Positions 47,006 through 55,175 of a DNA stretch of 64,000 nt are shown piece after piece. Positions within the stretch are counted from its first letter, which is position 1, and every line of letters starts with the position of its first letter. The notes under the pieces were generated by a model that worked only from the letters and a program-made list of their open reading frames with translations, ran no database searches and was not told where the DNA came from. Source of the DNA: Leifsonia sp. ku-ls (GTDB lineage Bacteria > Actinomycetota > Actinomycetes > Actinomycetales > Microbacteriaceae); contig QKXI01000014.1 of assembly GCA_003367665.1 (NCBI GenBank), forward strand, positions 62,001 to 126,000, given 5' to 3'. Position numbers and translations under genes: made by a program.

Positions 47006-47935
47006 ATGAAGACCTTCACCTTCCCCCGCACCGACATCGAGGCGTCGAACATCGTCCTCGGTCTCATGCGCATCTCCGACCTCGACGACGAGGAGATCCG
47101 TACCCTGGTCCGGACCGCCCGCGACGCCGGCATCACCATGTTCGACCACGCCGACATCTACGGCACCGAGCGTCACGGCTGCGAGCGGCGCTTCGGCGAC
47201 GCCGGCGCCGTGCCCGCGGCGGAGCGCGACCAGGTCGTCATCCAGTCGAAGGTCGGCATCCGCGACGGCTTCTTCGACTTCTCGCGCGAGCACATCTTGC
47301 GTTCGGTCGACGAGTCGCTGGAGGCGCTCAAGACCGACTACCTCGACATCCTGCTGCTGCACCGCCCGGACACCCTGGTGGAGCCGGACGAGGTCGCGCT
47401 CGCCTTCGACGAGCTGCAGAGCGCGGGCAAGGTGCGCGCGTTCGGCGTCTCCAACCAGACCCCCGGCCAGATCGAGCTGCTGCAGCGGTCGCTCTCGCAG
47501 CCCCTGATCGCGAACCAGGTGCAGCTGAGCATCACGCACGCGCCGGTCATCGCCCAGGGCGTCGCCGCCAACATGGCCGGGCTCGACCAGTCGATCGACC
47601 GTGACAACGGCATCCTCGACTACGCCCGGCTGCACGACATCGTGCTGCAGGCGTGGTCGCCCTTCCAGAAGGGCTTCTTCGACGGCGTCTTCCTCGGCGA
47701 CCGCGAGAACTACGCCGAGCTCAACGACGTGATCGACGAGCTGGCCGAGAAGTACGACGTCACGCCCACCGCCATCGCCGTGGCCTGGATCACCCGCCAC
47801 CCGGCAGGGATGCAGGTGGTGCTCGGCACGACGAACGCGCAGCGCGTGCGCGACTCGGCGGCAGGTTCCGACATCCCGCTGACCCGGCAGGAGTGGTACC
47901 GCCTGTTCACCTCCGCGGGCCACACGCTGCCGTAA
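47006..47935 (+). CDS. aldo/keto reductase
   Basis: The 309-residue TIM-barrel oxidoreductase resembles the YdhF group. It has the catalytic tetrad region FDHADIYG (Asp/Tyr), the Lys in VIQSKVGIR and the His in LLLHRPD, followed by the NADPH-binding ITRHPAGMQVVLGTTNAQRV. The ATG at 47006 is favoured since GGAAGG precedes it; an ATG at 46997 overlaps that site. The substrate is a carbonyl compound not definable from sequence. Confidence 0.9.
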   Translation: MKTFTFPRTDIEASNIVLGLMRISDLDDEEIRTLVRTARDAGITMFDHADIYGTERHGCERRFGDAGAVPAAERDQVVIQSKVGIRDGFFDFSREHILRSVDESLEALKTDYLDILLLHRPDTLVEPDEVALAFDELQSAGKVRAFGVSNQTPGQIELLQRSLSQPLIANQVQLSITHAPVIAQGVAANMAGLDQSIDRDNGILDYARLHDIVLQAWSPFQKGFFDGVFLGDRENYAELNDVIDELAEKYDVTPTAIAVAWITRHPAGMQVVLGTTNAQRVRDSAAGSDIPLTRQEWYRLFTSAGHTLP

Positions 47936-48023
47936 GGGCGGCGTGCGGAGAGCAGCGCGGCCAGCGAACACCCGGGACGCGCGTCGCTGGAGGCAGGGCG
48001 GCGACTGGGTTACCGTCGAGGAC

Positions 48024-49238
48024 GTGGACGACGAACGGGTGCCGCTGCCCCGCCGCCTGGCGATGCGGCTCTGGCTCGCCCATGTCGCCGCCGTCCGCTC
48101 CCGGCTGGTGCGGCCGCTCGACGGCCGTCAGGCGTTCGTCGCCGGCCGCCGTCCCCTCCGTGTGCTCCTCGTCGGCTCGGGCCCGGTTGTGGGCTGGGGC
48201 GTCGGCAGCCACGACCTCGCCCTGCCGGGTGCCCTCGCCCGGGCGCTCGCCGCCTCGACGGGTCGTGGGGCCGTGGTGGACGTCCTGCCGCACCCGTCGG
48301 GGGGGGGGGGGGGGGGGGGGGGGGGGGCGGGGGGCCGGGACGCCGAGCCGGGACGCTACGACGCCGTCGTGCTCAGCGGCGCCGTCGCGGACGCCGTGCG
48401 TCTGGCGGAGCCGGGGCCGTGGCGGGAGCGACTGCGCGCGCTGCTCTCGGAGACCGCCGCGTCCGGAGCCCGCACGGTGGCATGGCTGGGAGCCCAGCCG
48501 ATCCGCTCCATCCGCCCGTACGACACGCAGCACGGGCAGGTGGCCCAGGAGCACGCCGAGCGACTCAACCGCGTCGCGCGCGACGTCTGCCGCGAGGAGG
48601 GCGCGGTGTTCGTCCCGCTCACCGCCACCGCGTGCGGCGACCACGGCAGGCACCGCAGCCCCGGCGACTACCTGCACTGGGCGCGCGAGATCGCGGATGC
48701 CATCGTCCCGTCGCTGCAGGAGCGCGAGACGCCGCACGCTTCGCCGGCGAGCGACGGCTCCGACCGGGTGGAGGCCATCGAGCGGCTCAAGCTGAGCAGG
48801 CGCGGAGGCGACCCGCGGCTCGACGGGATCGTCGGGACGGCCAAGCGAACGTTGGGCACCGAGATCGCGATGTTCACCGTGCTCGACGACGCGAAGGAGT
48901 GGCCGCTCGCCTCGGCGGGCGCGGTGCTCGAGTCGATCCCGATCGAGCAGTCGGCGTGCATCCACACCATCCAGACCCCCGACGGGATGGTGGTGCCGAA
49001 CGCCGTCGAGGACGCCCGGTTCGCCGGCAACGCGCTCGTGACCGGTCCTGCCGGCCTGCGCTACTACGCGGGCTACCCGGTGGAGGCGCCGGACGGCACG
49101 CGCATCGGCGCGCTCTGCGTCTTCGGTCGCACGCCGCGCGAGCGCGCGGACGGCGAGGCCGACCTCGACGTGCTGCGGGAGCTCGCCCTGCTCGCGCAGC
49201 GCGAGCTGTGGCGGTTCGCTCCCGGCGCCGACAGCTGA
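48024..49238 (+). CDS. SGNH-hydrolase-like protein fused to a GAF domain, interrupted by poly-G
   Basis: The about 404-residue protein has an N-terminal SGNH-like half (LRVLLVGSGPVVGWGVGSHD, YDAVVLSGAVADAV, GDYLHWAREIADAI) and a C-terminal GAF domain (RLDGIVGTAKRTLGTEIAMF, GPAGLRYYAGYPVEAPDG, GALCVFGRTPRERADGEADL). Some SGNH elements are altered: the first motif is GSGPVVG in place of GDS, so activity may be lost. A run of 29 Gs at 48299-48327 encodes poly-glycine between two SGNH strands. The reading frame is intact only with this tract length. A GTG at 47943 is an alternative start. Confidence 0.75.
   Translation: MDDERVPLPRRLAMRLWLAHVAAVRSRLVRPLDGRQAFVAGRRPLRVLLVGSGPVVGWGVGSHDLALPGALARALAASTGRGAVVDVLPHPSGGGGGGGGGAGGRDAEPGRYDAVVLSGAVADAVRLAEPGPWRERLRALLSETAASGARTVAWLGAQPIRSIRPYDTQHGQVAQEHAERLNRVARDVCREEGAVFVPLTATACGDHGRHRSPGDYLHWAREIADAIVPSLQERETPHASPASDGSDRVEAIERLKLSRRGGDPRLDGIVGTAKRTLGTEIAMFTVLDDAKEWPLASAGAVLESIPIEQSACIHTIQTPDGMVVPNAVEDARFAGNALVTGPAGLRYYAGYPVEAPDGTRIGALCVFGRTPRERADGEADLDVLRELALLAQRELWRFAPGADS
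48299..48327 (+). repeat. 29-base poly-G tract inside a coding region
   Basis: Twenty-nine consecutive Gs, followed by C and six more Gs, lie within the SGNH-GAF gene. Tracts of this kind change length by slipped-strand mispairing, and a change not divisible by three would truncate the protein. An assembly or base-calling artefact is also possible. Confidence 0.9.
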
Positions 49239-49241
49239 CCG

Positions 49242-50165
49242 TCAGCGCTCGAGCGCGGTGAGCAGGCGGCCGAGCGAGCCGCCGAGGCCCCAGCGCTCCG
49301 ACAGTGCGTCGAGCGCCGCGCGCTGCTCAGCCGTCGGCGTCGGCAGCGCGGCGTTCACCGGGGGCAAGGGGATGTCGCGGACGACCTCGACGACGCGCGG
49401 CGCGACCGCGAGATAGTCGGCCGCCGCGGCGAACCGGGCGCGGGCGGCCGGCTTCATGCCGCTTGCGGAATCCTCCGCGGCGGCGACGATCCCGGCGAGG
49501 TCGCCGTACTCCGCGAGCAGCGCCGCCGCGGTCTTCTCGCCGATCCCGGCGACGCCCGGCAGGCCGTCGGAGGTGTCGCCGCGCATCGCCGCGAAGTCCG
49601 CGTACTGGTCGGCGCGCACGCCGTACTTGGCCTGCACGACCTCGCTCGTCACAAGCTCCAGGTTGCTCATGCCGCGAGCGGTATAGATGACGCGGACGTC
49701 GCGTTCGTCGTCCGCGAGCTGGAACAGGTCGCGGTCGCCGGTGACAACGTCGACCGCCGAGGGCGTGACCGTCGCGAGCGTGCCGATCACGTCGTCCGCC
49801 TCGTGCGCCGGCGCCCCGACGATGGCGATGCCGACCGCGTCGAGCACCTCACGGATGATCGGCACCTGCGCGACGAGCGCCTCCGGCGTCTCCTCCACAT
49901 CCACGCCACCGGGCACCAGCCGCGCCACCCGGTGCGCCTTGTAGCTCGGGATGAGCTCGACCCGCCAGGCCGGCCGCCAGTCGTCGTCCCAGCACGCCAC
50001 CAGCCGCTCCGGCCGGTAGTCGGTGACGAGCTTCGCGATGATGTCGAGGAACCCGCGGACCGCGTTCACCGGCGTCCCGTCCGGCGCCTTCACCGTGTCA
50101 GGCACCCCGTAGAACGCGCGGAAGTAGAGGGAGGCGCTGTCGAGCAGCATCGTTCGGCCGGTCAC
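49242..50165 (-). CDS. 5'-3' exonuclease (PIN/H3TH, polymerase I N-domain type)
   Basis: The 307-residue protein matches stand-alone 5' nuclease domains: MLLDSASLYFRAFYGVPD at the N-terminus, the acidic motif HEADDVIGTLA with VVTGDRDLFQLADD, and the helix-hairpin-helix AMRGDTSDGLPGVAGIGEKT. These metal-binding Asp residues and the H3TH element process flaps in DNA repair and replication. The GTG at 50165 gives the usual short leader before MLLDSAS. It is nearly adjacent to the SGNH-GAF gene in convergent orientation. Confidence 0.9.
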   Translation of the reverse strand: MTGRTMLLDSASLYFRAFYGVPDTVKAPDGTPVNAVRGFLDIIAKLVTDYRPERLVACWDDDWRPAWRVELIPSYKAHRVARLVPGGVDVEETPEALVAQVPIIREVLDAVGIAIVGAPAHEADDVIGTLATVTPSAVDVVTGDRDLFQLADDERDVRVIYTARGMSNLELVTSEVVQAKYGVRADQYADFAAMRGDTSDGLPGVAGIGEKTAAALLAEYGDLAGIVAAAEDSASGMKPAARARFAAAADYLAVAPRVVEVVRDIPLPPVNAALPTPTAEQRAALDALSERWGLGGSLGRLLTALER

Positions 50166-50241
50166 GCACCCGATCCTGCCATGCCGGGCCGGTGGCCGGA
50201 ATCCTTCCCGCGACGCGGGACGGAGCGCTAGGGTCTGCTGC

Positions 50242-50691
50242 ATGACCGGAACCGTCGTCGTCGAGCGGACCGCCCGCGTCCGGGCGACCCCGGAGCAGCT
50301 GCTGCCGCTGATCGCGCGCCTGCCCGAGTGGACGCAGTGGTCGCCGTGGGAGGACCTCGACCCCGACCTGACCCGCGAGTACGGCGGCGAGCCGGGAGAG
50401 GTCGGCTCGACCTACGTCTGGTCGGGCAACCGCAAGGCGGGCGCCGGGTCGATGCGCGTCACGGCGGTGGACCCGGACGGCGTCGGCATCCACCTGGACT
50501 TCACGCGGCCGTTCCGGTCGTCGAACGAGCTGCGCTTCGTGCTGGAGCCGGAAGGCGAGTCCACACGCGTCACCTGGCGGATGGAGACGCCGAAGAAGCT
50601 GTACACGCGCTTCGTGAACCTGGACAAGCTCGTCGGCGGCGACTTCGAGAAGGGCCTCCGCAAGCTGACCCAGGTCGTCGAGGCGCCGTGA
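50242..50691 (+). CDS. SRPBCC-family protein (polyketide cyclase-like)
   Basis: The 149-residue protein shows the START-like pattern VVVERTARVRATPEQLLPLI, WTQWSPWEDLDPDL and VTWRMETPKKLYTRF. This subgroup (often called transcriptional activator or polyketide cyclase-like) binds an unknown hydrophobic ligand. It is followed 14 bp later by the NUDIX gene, so the two may be co-transcribed. Confidence 0.8.
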   Translation: MTGTVVVERTARVRATPEQLLPLIARLPEWTQWSPWEDLDPDLTREYGGEPGEVGSTYVWSGNRKAGAGSMRVTAVDPDGVGIHLDFTRPFRSSNELRFVLEPEGESTRVTWRMETPKKLYTRFVNLDKLVGGDFEKGLRKLTQVVEAP

Positions 50692-50705
50692 GCTAGCGTG
50701 GACGG

Positions 50706-51110
50706 GTGACCTCCGCTCCGATCGTCGTCTCCGCCGTGGCCGTCGTCCGCGATCGCTCGGTGCTCATGGTCACCGCGCGCGGCCGCGACGTCTACTACAT
50801 GCCGGGCGGCAAGGTGGATGCGGGCGAGACGGCGGCGCAGGCCGCGGCCCGCGAGGCGTTCGAGGAGGTCTCGCTGCAGTTCGACCCGGACGACCTGGAG
50901 GAGCTCTTCGAGGTACGCACCCAGGCCCACGGCGAGCCGGAGGGACGCCAGGTGCACATGCGCGTGTTCCGGGCGTGGACGGCCGACGACCCCGTGCCGT
51001 CCGCCGAGGTCGGCGCGCTGCACTGGACGACCAGCGCCGACGCCGGCCGCTGCCCGCCCGCCGGCGCGGAGGTGCTGCGCCGGCTGGTCGCGCTCGACCT
51101 GATCGACTGA
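50706..51110 (+). CDS. NUDIX hydrolase
   Basis: The 134-residue protein carries the NUDIX box GGKVDAGETAAQAAAREAFE followed by EV, matching GX5EX7REUXEE. A Ser (VSL) replaces the usual Gly near the end. It hydrolyses a nucleoside diphosphate linked to another group; the strand VYYMPGGK resembles small housecleaning NUDIX enzymes. The start is a GTG at 50706. Confidence 0.85.
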   Translation: MTSAPIVVSAVAVVRDRSVLMVTARGRDVYYMPGGKVDAGETAAQAAAREAFEEVSLQFDPDDLEELFEVRTQAHGEPEGRQVHMRVFRAWTADDPVPSAEVGALHWTTSADAGRCPPAGAEVLRRLVALDLID

Positions 51111-51176
51111 CGCCCGGAGCCGACCCCTCCCGCATGAGGGCTGGCGCGCGTGGCCCGGCGGGACCAGGGTGGTCTC

Positions 51177-52403
51177 ATGGCGCACACGCACGAGTTCCGC
51201 TTCTCCGGCAACGAGGACTTCGACTTCGAGCTCCGCACCACCATCGGGCAGGCGTTCAGCGGCGCCGCCGACATCGGCGAGGTGCTCGCCGCCGTCCAGG
51301 GCGTCGGCGACAAGGACCACGACGGCTGGTTCCGGGCCTGGCTCGCTCTCGGCGACCGCGTCGCGGCGCAGGCGGCCGCCTCCGAGCAGGCGGGGCACGT
51401 CGTCAGCGCGGCGAGCGCGTACCTCCGGGCGGCGTCCTACTACGCCACCGCGGTGAACGCCGTCGCGTCGCTGGCGAGCGAGGACGAGCTGCTGCCGACG
51501 TTCCGCAAGCATCGGGCCGCGTGGGACAGCTGGGTGGACGCGGTCGACCTCGACATCGCCAGGGTGAGCATCCCGTATCAGGACACCACGATGCCCGGTT
51601 ACCTGTTCCGCGCGCCGGGCGCCGCGGACGGCTCGCCGCGCCCGCTGCTCGTCGTCGCGAACGGCAGCGACGGCGCCCTCACCAGCCTCTGGTCGTCCGC
51701 CGTCTCCGGTGCGCTGCGCCGCGGCTACCACGCCCTCGTCTTCGACGGCCCGGGACAGCAGTCGATGCTGTTCGAGCGCGGCGTGCCCTTCCGTCCCGAC
51801 TGGGAGGCGGTGCTGACGCCGGTGCTCGACTTCGTACTCCAGCGGCCGGGGGTGGACGGCGACCGCGTCGGGGTCTACGGCATCAGCCAGGCGGGCTACT
51901 GGGTGCCGAGGGCGCTCGCCTTCGAGCACCGCTTCGCCGCGGCGATCGCCGACCCGGGCGTCGTCGACGTGTCCACCTCGTGGACCGACCACCTTCCGGG
52001 CAACCTGCGCAAACTCCTCGACGAGGGCGAGGACGCGAAGTTCGACCGCGACATGGAGCTCGGCATGAAGTTCTCGCACGAGCTCGCGAACACCTGGCGG
52101 TTCCGCGCCCGCCCGTACGGCACGACCGGCTACGCCGAGACGCTGCGGGCGGTGCTGCAGTACACGGTCGAACAGGTGGCAGGGCAGATCACCACGCCGC
52201 TGCTCATCACCGACCCGGAGCACGAGCAGTTCTGGCCGGGTCAGTCGGAGCGTCTCGCCGCCCTGACGCCGTCCGTCTCGACGCTCGTCCGCTTCACGGC
52301 GGCGGAGGGCGCCGACTTCCACGTCCAGCCGCTCGCCCGGGCACTCACCGAGCAGAGGATGTTCGACTGGCTCGACGAGCGCCTGGCTGGGGCACGGGCA
52401 TGA
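51177..52403 (+). CDS. alpha/beta hydrolase of the FrsA/DUF1100-like type
   Basis: The 408-residue protein has a helical N-terminal domain and a C-terminal hydrolase domain with LLVVANGSDGALTSLW (oxyanion region), the nucleophile elbow VGVYGISQAGYWVPRA and the acid LLITDPEHEQF. The domain order resembles 2,6-dihydroxypseudooxynicotine hydrolase and FrsA-like enzymes. The catalytic His may be in GADFHVQPLA. It overlaps the NmrA-like gene by ATGA, so the pair is co-translated. Confidence 0.8.
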   Translation: MAHTHEFRFSGNEDFDFELRTTIGQAFSGAADIGEVLAAVQGVGDKDHDGWFRAWLALGDRVAAQAAASEQAGHVVSAASAYLRAASYYATAVNAVASLASEDELLPTFRKHRAAWDSWVDAVDLDIARVSIPYQDTTMPGYLFRAPGAADGSPRPLLVVANGSDGALTSLWSSAVSGALRRGYHALVFDGPGQQSMLFERGVPFRPDWEAVLTPVLDFVLQRPGVDGDRVGVYGISQAGYWVPRALAFEHRFAAAIADPGVVDVSTSWTDHLPGNLRKLLDEGEDAKFDRDMELGMKFSHELANTWRFRARPYGTTGYAETLRAVLQYTVEQVAGQITTPLLITDPEHEQFWPGQSERLAALTPSVSTLVRFTAAEGADFHVQPLARALTEQRMFDWLDERLAGARA

Positions 52404-53254
52404 GCGCGGGGACTCCCGCCCTCGCCGTGACCGGGGTCACCGGCGCGGTCGGGCGCGCGACGGCCGACCTCCTCGCGGACGCCGGCGTCCCGTTCCGGAT
52501 GCTGGCGCGGTCGCCGGAGCGCGCGCCGCGGTATCCCGGCACCACCGTGGCGGCGGCCTCGTATGGAGACAGGGAAGCGGTGCTGGCGGCACTCGACGGC
52601 GTCCGGACCCTGTTCATGGTGTCCGCGGCGGAGAACGCGGAGCGCCTGGGCCAGCACCTCGCGTTCGTCGACGCCGCGGCCGAGGCGGGCGTCCGCCACA
52701 TCGTCTACACGTCGTTCTTCGGCGCGGCGCCCGACGCGACCTTCACCCTGGCGCGCGACCACTTCGCGACCGAGCAGCGCATCCTGGCCTCCGGGATGCG
52801 GCACACCTTCCTGCGGGACAACCTCTACCTCGACTTCGCCCAGCACCTCGTGGGCGACGACGGCGTCATCCGCGGCCCGGCGGGCAGCGGACGCGCGGCG
52901 ATGGTCGCCCGCGCCGATGTGGCCCGGGTGGCCGCGACCGTGCTGCAGCATCCCGAGCAGCACCTCGACGTCACCTACGACCTGACCGGTCCGGAGGAGC
53001 TGACGCTCGCCGAGGTCGCGGAGACGCTCTCGCGCCGCACCGGCCGCGCGGTCTTCTTCCACGACGAGACGATCGAGGAGGCCTACGCCTCCCGCGCGAA
53101 GTGGCACGCGCCCGACTGGCAGAACGACGCCTGGGTCTCCACCTACACGGCCATCGCCGCCGGCGAGCTGGCCGGCGTCACGGACGACGTCGAGCGCGTC
53201 ACCGCCCGCCGCCCGCTCTCGCTCGACGAGCTGCTGCGCGACTCGCTGCGCTGA
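52400..53254 (+). CDS. NmrA-like NAD(P)-binding protein (atypical SDR)
   Basis: The 284-residue protein begins with a Rossmann loop ALAVTGVTGAVGRATADLL and continues with MLARSPERAPRYPG, FMVSAAENAERLGQHL and HIVYTSFFGA, the pattern of NmrA/quinone oxidoreductase 2-like atypical SDRs. The active-site YxxxK is absent, as is usual in this group, so it may be a redox sensor or a quinone reductase. It is coupled to the hydrolase gene. Confidence 0.85.
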   Translation: MSAGTPALAVTGVTGAVGRATADLLADAGVPFRMLARSPERAPRYPGTTVAAASYGDREAVLAALDGVRTLFMVSAAENAERLGQHLAFVDAAAEAGVRHIVYTSFFGAAPDATFTLARDHFATEQRILASGMRHTFLRDNLYLDFAQHLVGDDGVIRGPAGSGRAAMVARADVARVAATVLQHPEQHLDVTYDLTGPEELTLAEVAETLSRRTGRAVFFHDETIEEAYASRAKWHAPDWQNDAWVSTYTAIAAGELAGVTDDVERVTARRPLSLDELLRDSLR

Positions 53255-53269
53255 CCCGCCCCGTCTTGT

Positions 53270-53306
53270 GTCGGAGGTTCGCTCCTCCATCCTGCGAATC
53301 TCCGAC
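53270..53306 (+). terminator. hairpin after the NmrA-like gene
   Basis: GTCGGAGGTTCGC at 53270-53282 pairs with GCGAATCTCCGAC at 53294-53306 with one G-T wobble and an 11-base loop, starting 16 bases after the stop. The segment GAATCTCC can instead pair with GGAGATTC at 53323-53330, so two mutually exclusive hairpins are possible. Confidence 0.6.
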
Positions 53307-53370
53307 GTCAGGCAGCACGGCAGGAGATTCGGCCGTTCGATCGCTCACCACGACGACAGGCAGACGCGCT

Positions 53371-53401
53371 GAGGGGCGGCCCGCACGGCGGACCGCCCCT
53401 C
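53371..53401. terminator. GC-rich hairpin between convergent genes
   Basis: GAGGGGCGG at 53371-53379 and CCGCCCCTC at 53393-53401 form the outer stem, extended by CCGC/GCGG with one mismatch. It lies 20 bp beyond the stop of the phosphoesterase gene on the minus strand and can act as its terminator. Confidence 0.7.
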
Positions 53402-53420
53402 GCGTCGGTTCGTCAGCCGA

Positions 53421-55109
53421 TCAGGGCTGGACGTCCCAGCCGCCGCGCGGGGGCGCGGGCCAGTGCGGGCGGGTCGGCACGACCGAGGAGACCGCGCCGC
53501 TCGCCGGGTCGAGCAGCACCTCGCGCTGCTGCGGGTGCCACCAGTCGAAGAGGCCGCCGAGCGAGCCGGAGCTGGTGTCGAACGAGGCGTCGCCGATGCG
53601 GCCGGTGCGCCAGTTGCCCTCGATGAAGCGGAGGATGCTGGCCTGGTCGGTCGCGGTGTGGTCGACGCGGTTCTGCGCGGCCCAGGGCGAGACGACCAGC
53701 AGAGGCAGGCGCTGGCTGGGGCCGCAGCGGTCGGCGTACCCGCCCGCCGCGTGCTTCACGCTGGTGCACACCGTCGAGTCGACGGCCGGGTCGTCGGAGC
53801 CGTTGGTGACCTTCGGGGCGACGTGGTCGTACCAGCCGTCCGAGTCGTCGTAGGCGACGACGACCGCGGTGCTCGACCAGCTGTCCGATTTCTGGATGGC
53901 GTTGATCTCGTTGACCAGGAACTTCTGCTCGTCGATCGGGTCGGAGTAGCCGGCGTGGCCGTCCTGCGCCTCCGGGGCCTTCAGGAACGACACGGCGGGC
54001 AGGTTGTCCGCCTTCAGCGCCGCGTCGAACGAGGTCAGGTCGTACTGGTGGTTCGCCTGGTCCGTGTGCCCGATCGCCTTCACCGAGGTCGGCGGCAGGT
54101 GGTGCGGGTTCGAGGTCGACTTGTAGTACTGGAACGGCGAGTGGTGCGGGGAGTAGTCCTTCGGCGTCGCGCCCGCGATGTTCGCGGTGGTGGCGTCGCA
54201 CTTCGCGTACGAGCCGGCCTGGCCGTTCCACGCAGTGGTCGGCGTGAAGCCGCCCTGGAACCAGCCCCAGCTGACGCCGCGCGCGTTGAGCAGGTCGCCG
54301 ACGTTCTTGCCCGACATCCCGACGACGGCCGAGGAGGAGGTGTGGTCGTTGTCGGAGCAGTCGTCGTACGCCGGGTCGGGGTCGCCGATCACGGTGCCGA
54401 CGCCCTGCGCGTTCGCCGACTGGACGGCCGTGGACGTGGTGAGCACCGCTCCCGTCTTCGCGTCGTACGCGGTGCCGCCGTGCGTCTGGCCCGAGATCAG
54501 GTTGAGGGCGCCGGGCGTGGACGGGCCGAAGGTGGTGTCCCAGCTGTTGTCGCTCATGGCGTAGTTCTGGGCGTAGTTCCACAGGCCGGTGACGGTGTTG
54601 CCGTCGTAGTAGTCCATGACGAGGCCGGGCGCGCCGTAGGCGCCGGTGCAGGTGTCGCTCTCGGTCTTCTGGACGAACAGGTCCATCTTGCCGCCGTCGA
54701 CCGCGGCCTGCTCCGCCGCGTAGCTGTGGTTCTGGTCGCATGTGACCGCCTGCGAGGAGGCCAGCCGCTTCGGCGCGTACAGGTTGGGGTTGTTCGTCAG
54801 GGTGCCCGAGGTGGTGAGCGTGTCGGCCTTCGGCGTGTTGGCGGCCGCGGTGAACGGCGTGCCGTCGGTGTTCGCCGCGTTCGGGTAGGTGCCGAAGTAG
54901 TGGTCGAACGAGACGTTCTCGTCGAAGATCACGACGAGGTGCTTGATCGGGGTGGCGGTCTGGTCGGAGTGGTCGGCGTGCGAGCCGCCGGCGTTGGCCG
55001 ACGCGGGCGCGCCGGCGAGGATCCCGGCGCCGGCGAGGGCGGCCGCGCCGGCGAGCGCGACACCCGCGAGGGCGATCGGGGAGCGGCGCAGACGGGAGGG
55101 TCTGAACAC
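53421..55109 (-). CDS. phospholipase C/acid phosphatase-type phosphoesterase, exported
   Basis: The 562-residue protein has an N-terminal signal (RRSPIALAGVALAGAAALAG, with Ala-rich cleavage region near residue 38), so it is secreted. The PF04185-type start is PIKHLVVIFDENVSFDHYFG, with the metal-binding Glu-Asn and Asp-His residues; VVVAYDDSDGWYDHVAP near the C-terminus supplies further metal ligands. These enzymes hydrolyse phospholipids or phosphomonoesters outside the cell. The start is a GTG at 55109. It lies 66 bp downstream of efeB on the same strand and may be read with the iron genes. Confidence 0.85.
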   Translation of the reverse strand: MFRPSRLRRSPIALAGVALAGAAALAGAGILAGAPASANAGGSHADHSDQTATPIKHLVVIFDENVSFDHYFGTYPNAANTDGTPFTAAANTPKADTLTTSGTLTNNPNLYAPKRLASSQAVTCDQNHSYAAEQAAVDGGKMDLFVQKTESDTCTGAYGAPGLVMDYYDGNTVTGLWNYAQNYAMSDNSWDTTFGPSTPGALNLISGQTHGGTAYDAKTGAVLTTSTAVQSANAQGVGTVIGDPDPAYDDCSDNDHTSSSAVVGMSGKNVGDLLNARGVSWGWFQGGFTPTTAWNGQAGSYAKCDATTANIAGATPKDYSPHHSPFQYYKSTSNPHHLPPTSVKAIGHTDQANHQYDLTSFDAALKADNLPAVSFLKAPEAQDGHAGYSDPIDEQKFLVNEINAIQKSDSWSSTAVVVAYDDSDGWYDHVAPKVTNGSDDPAVDSTVCTSVKHAAGGYADRCGPSQRLPLLVVSPWAAQNRVDHTATDQASILRFIEGNWRTGRIGDASFDTSSGSLGGLFDWWHPQQREVLLDPASGAVSSVVPTRPHWPAPPRGGWDVQP

Positions 55110-55175
55110 GATTCCTTCTTCCTTGTTCCTTCTTCGTCGAGCCCGGCACGGACATGCCGGGCGGCCCCCGGCCGG

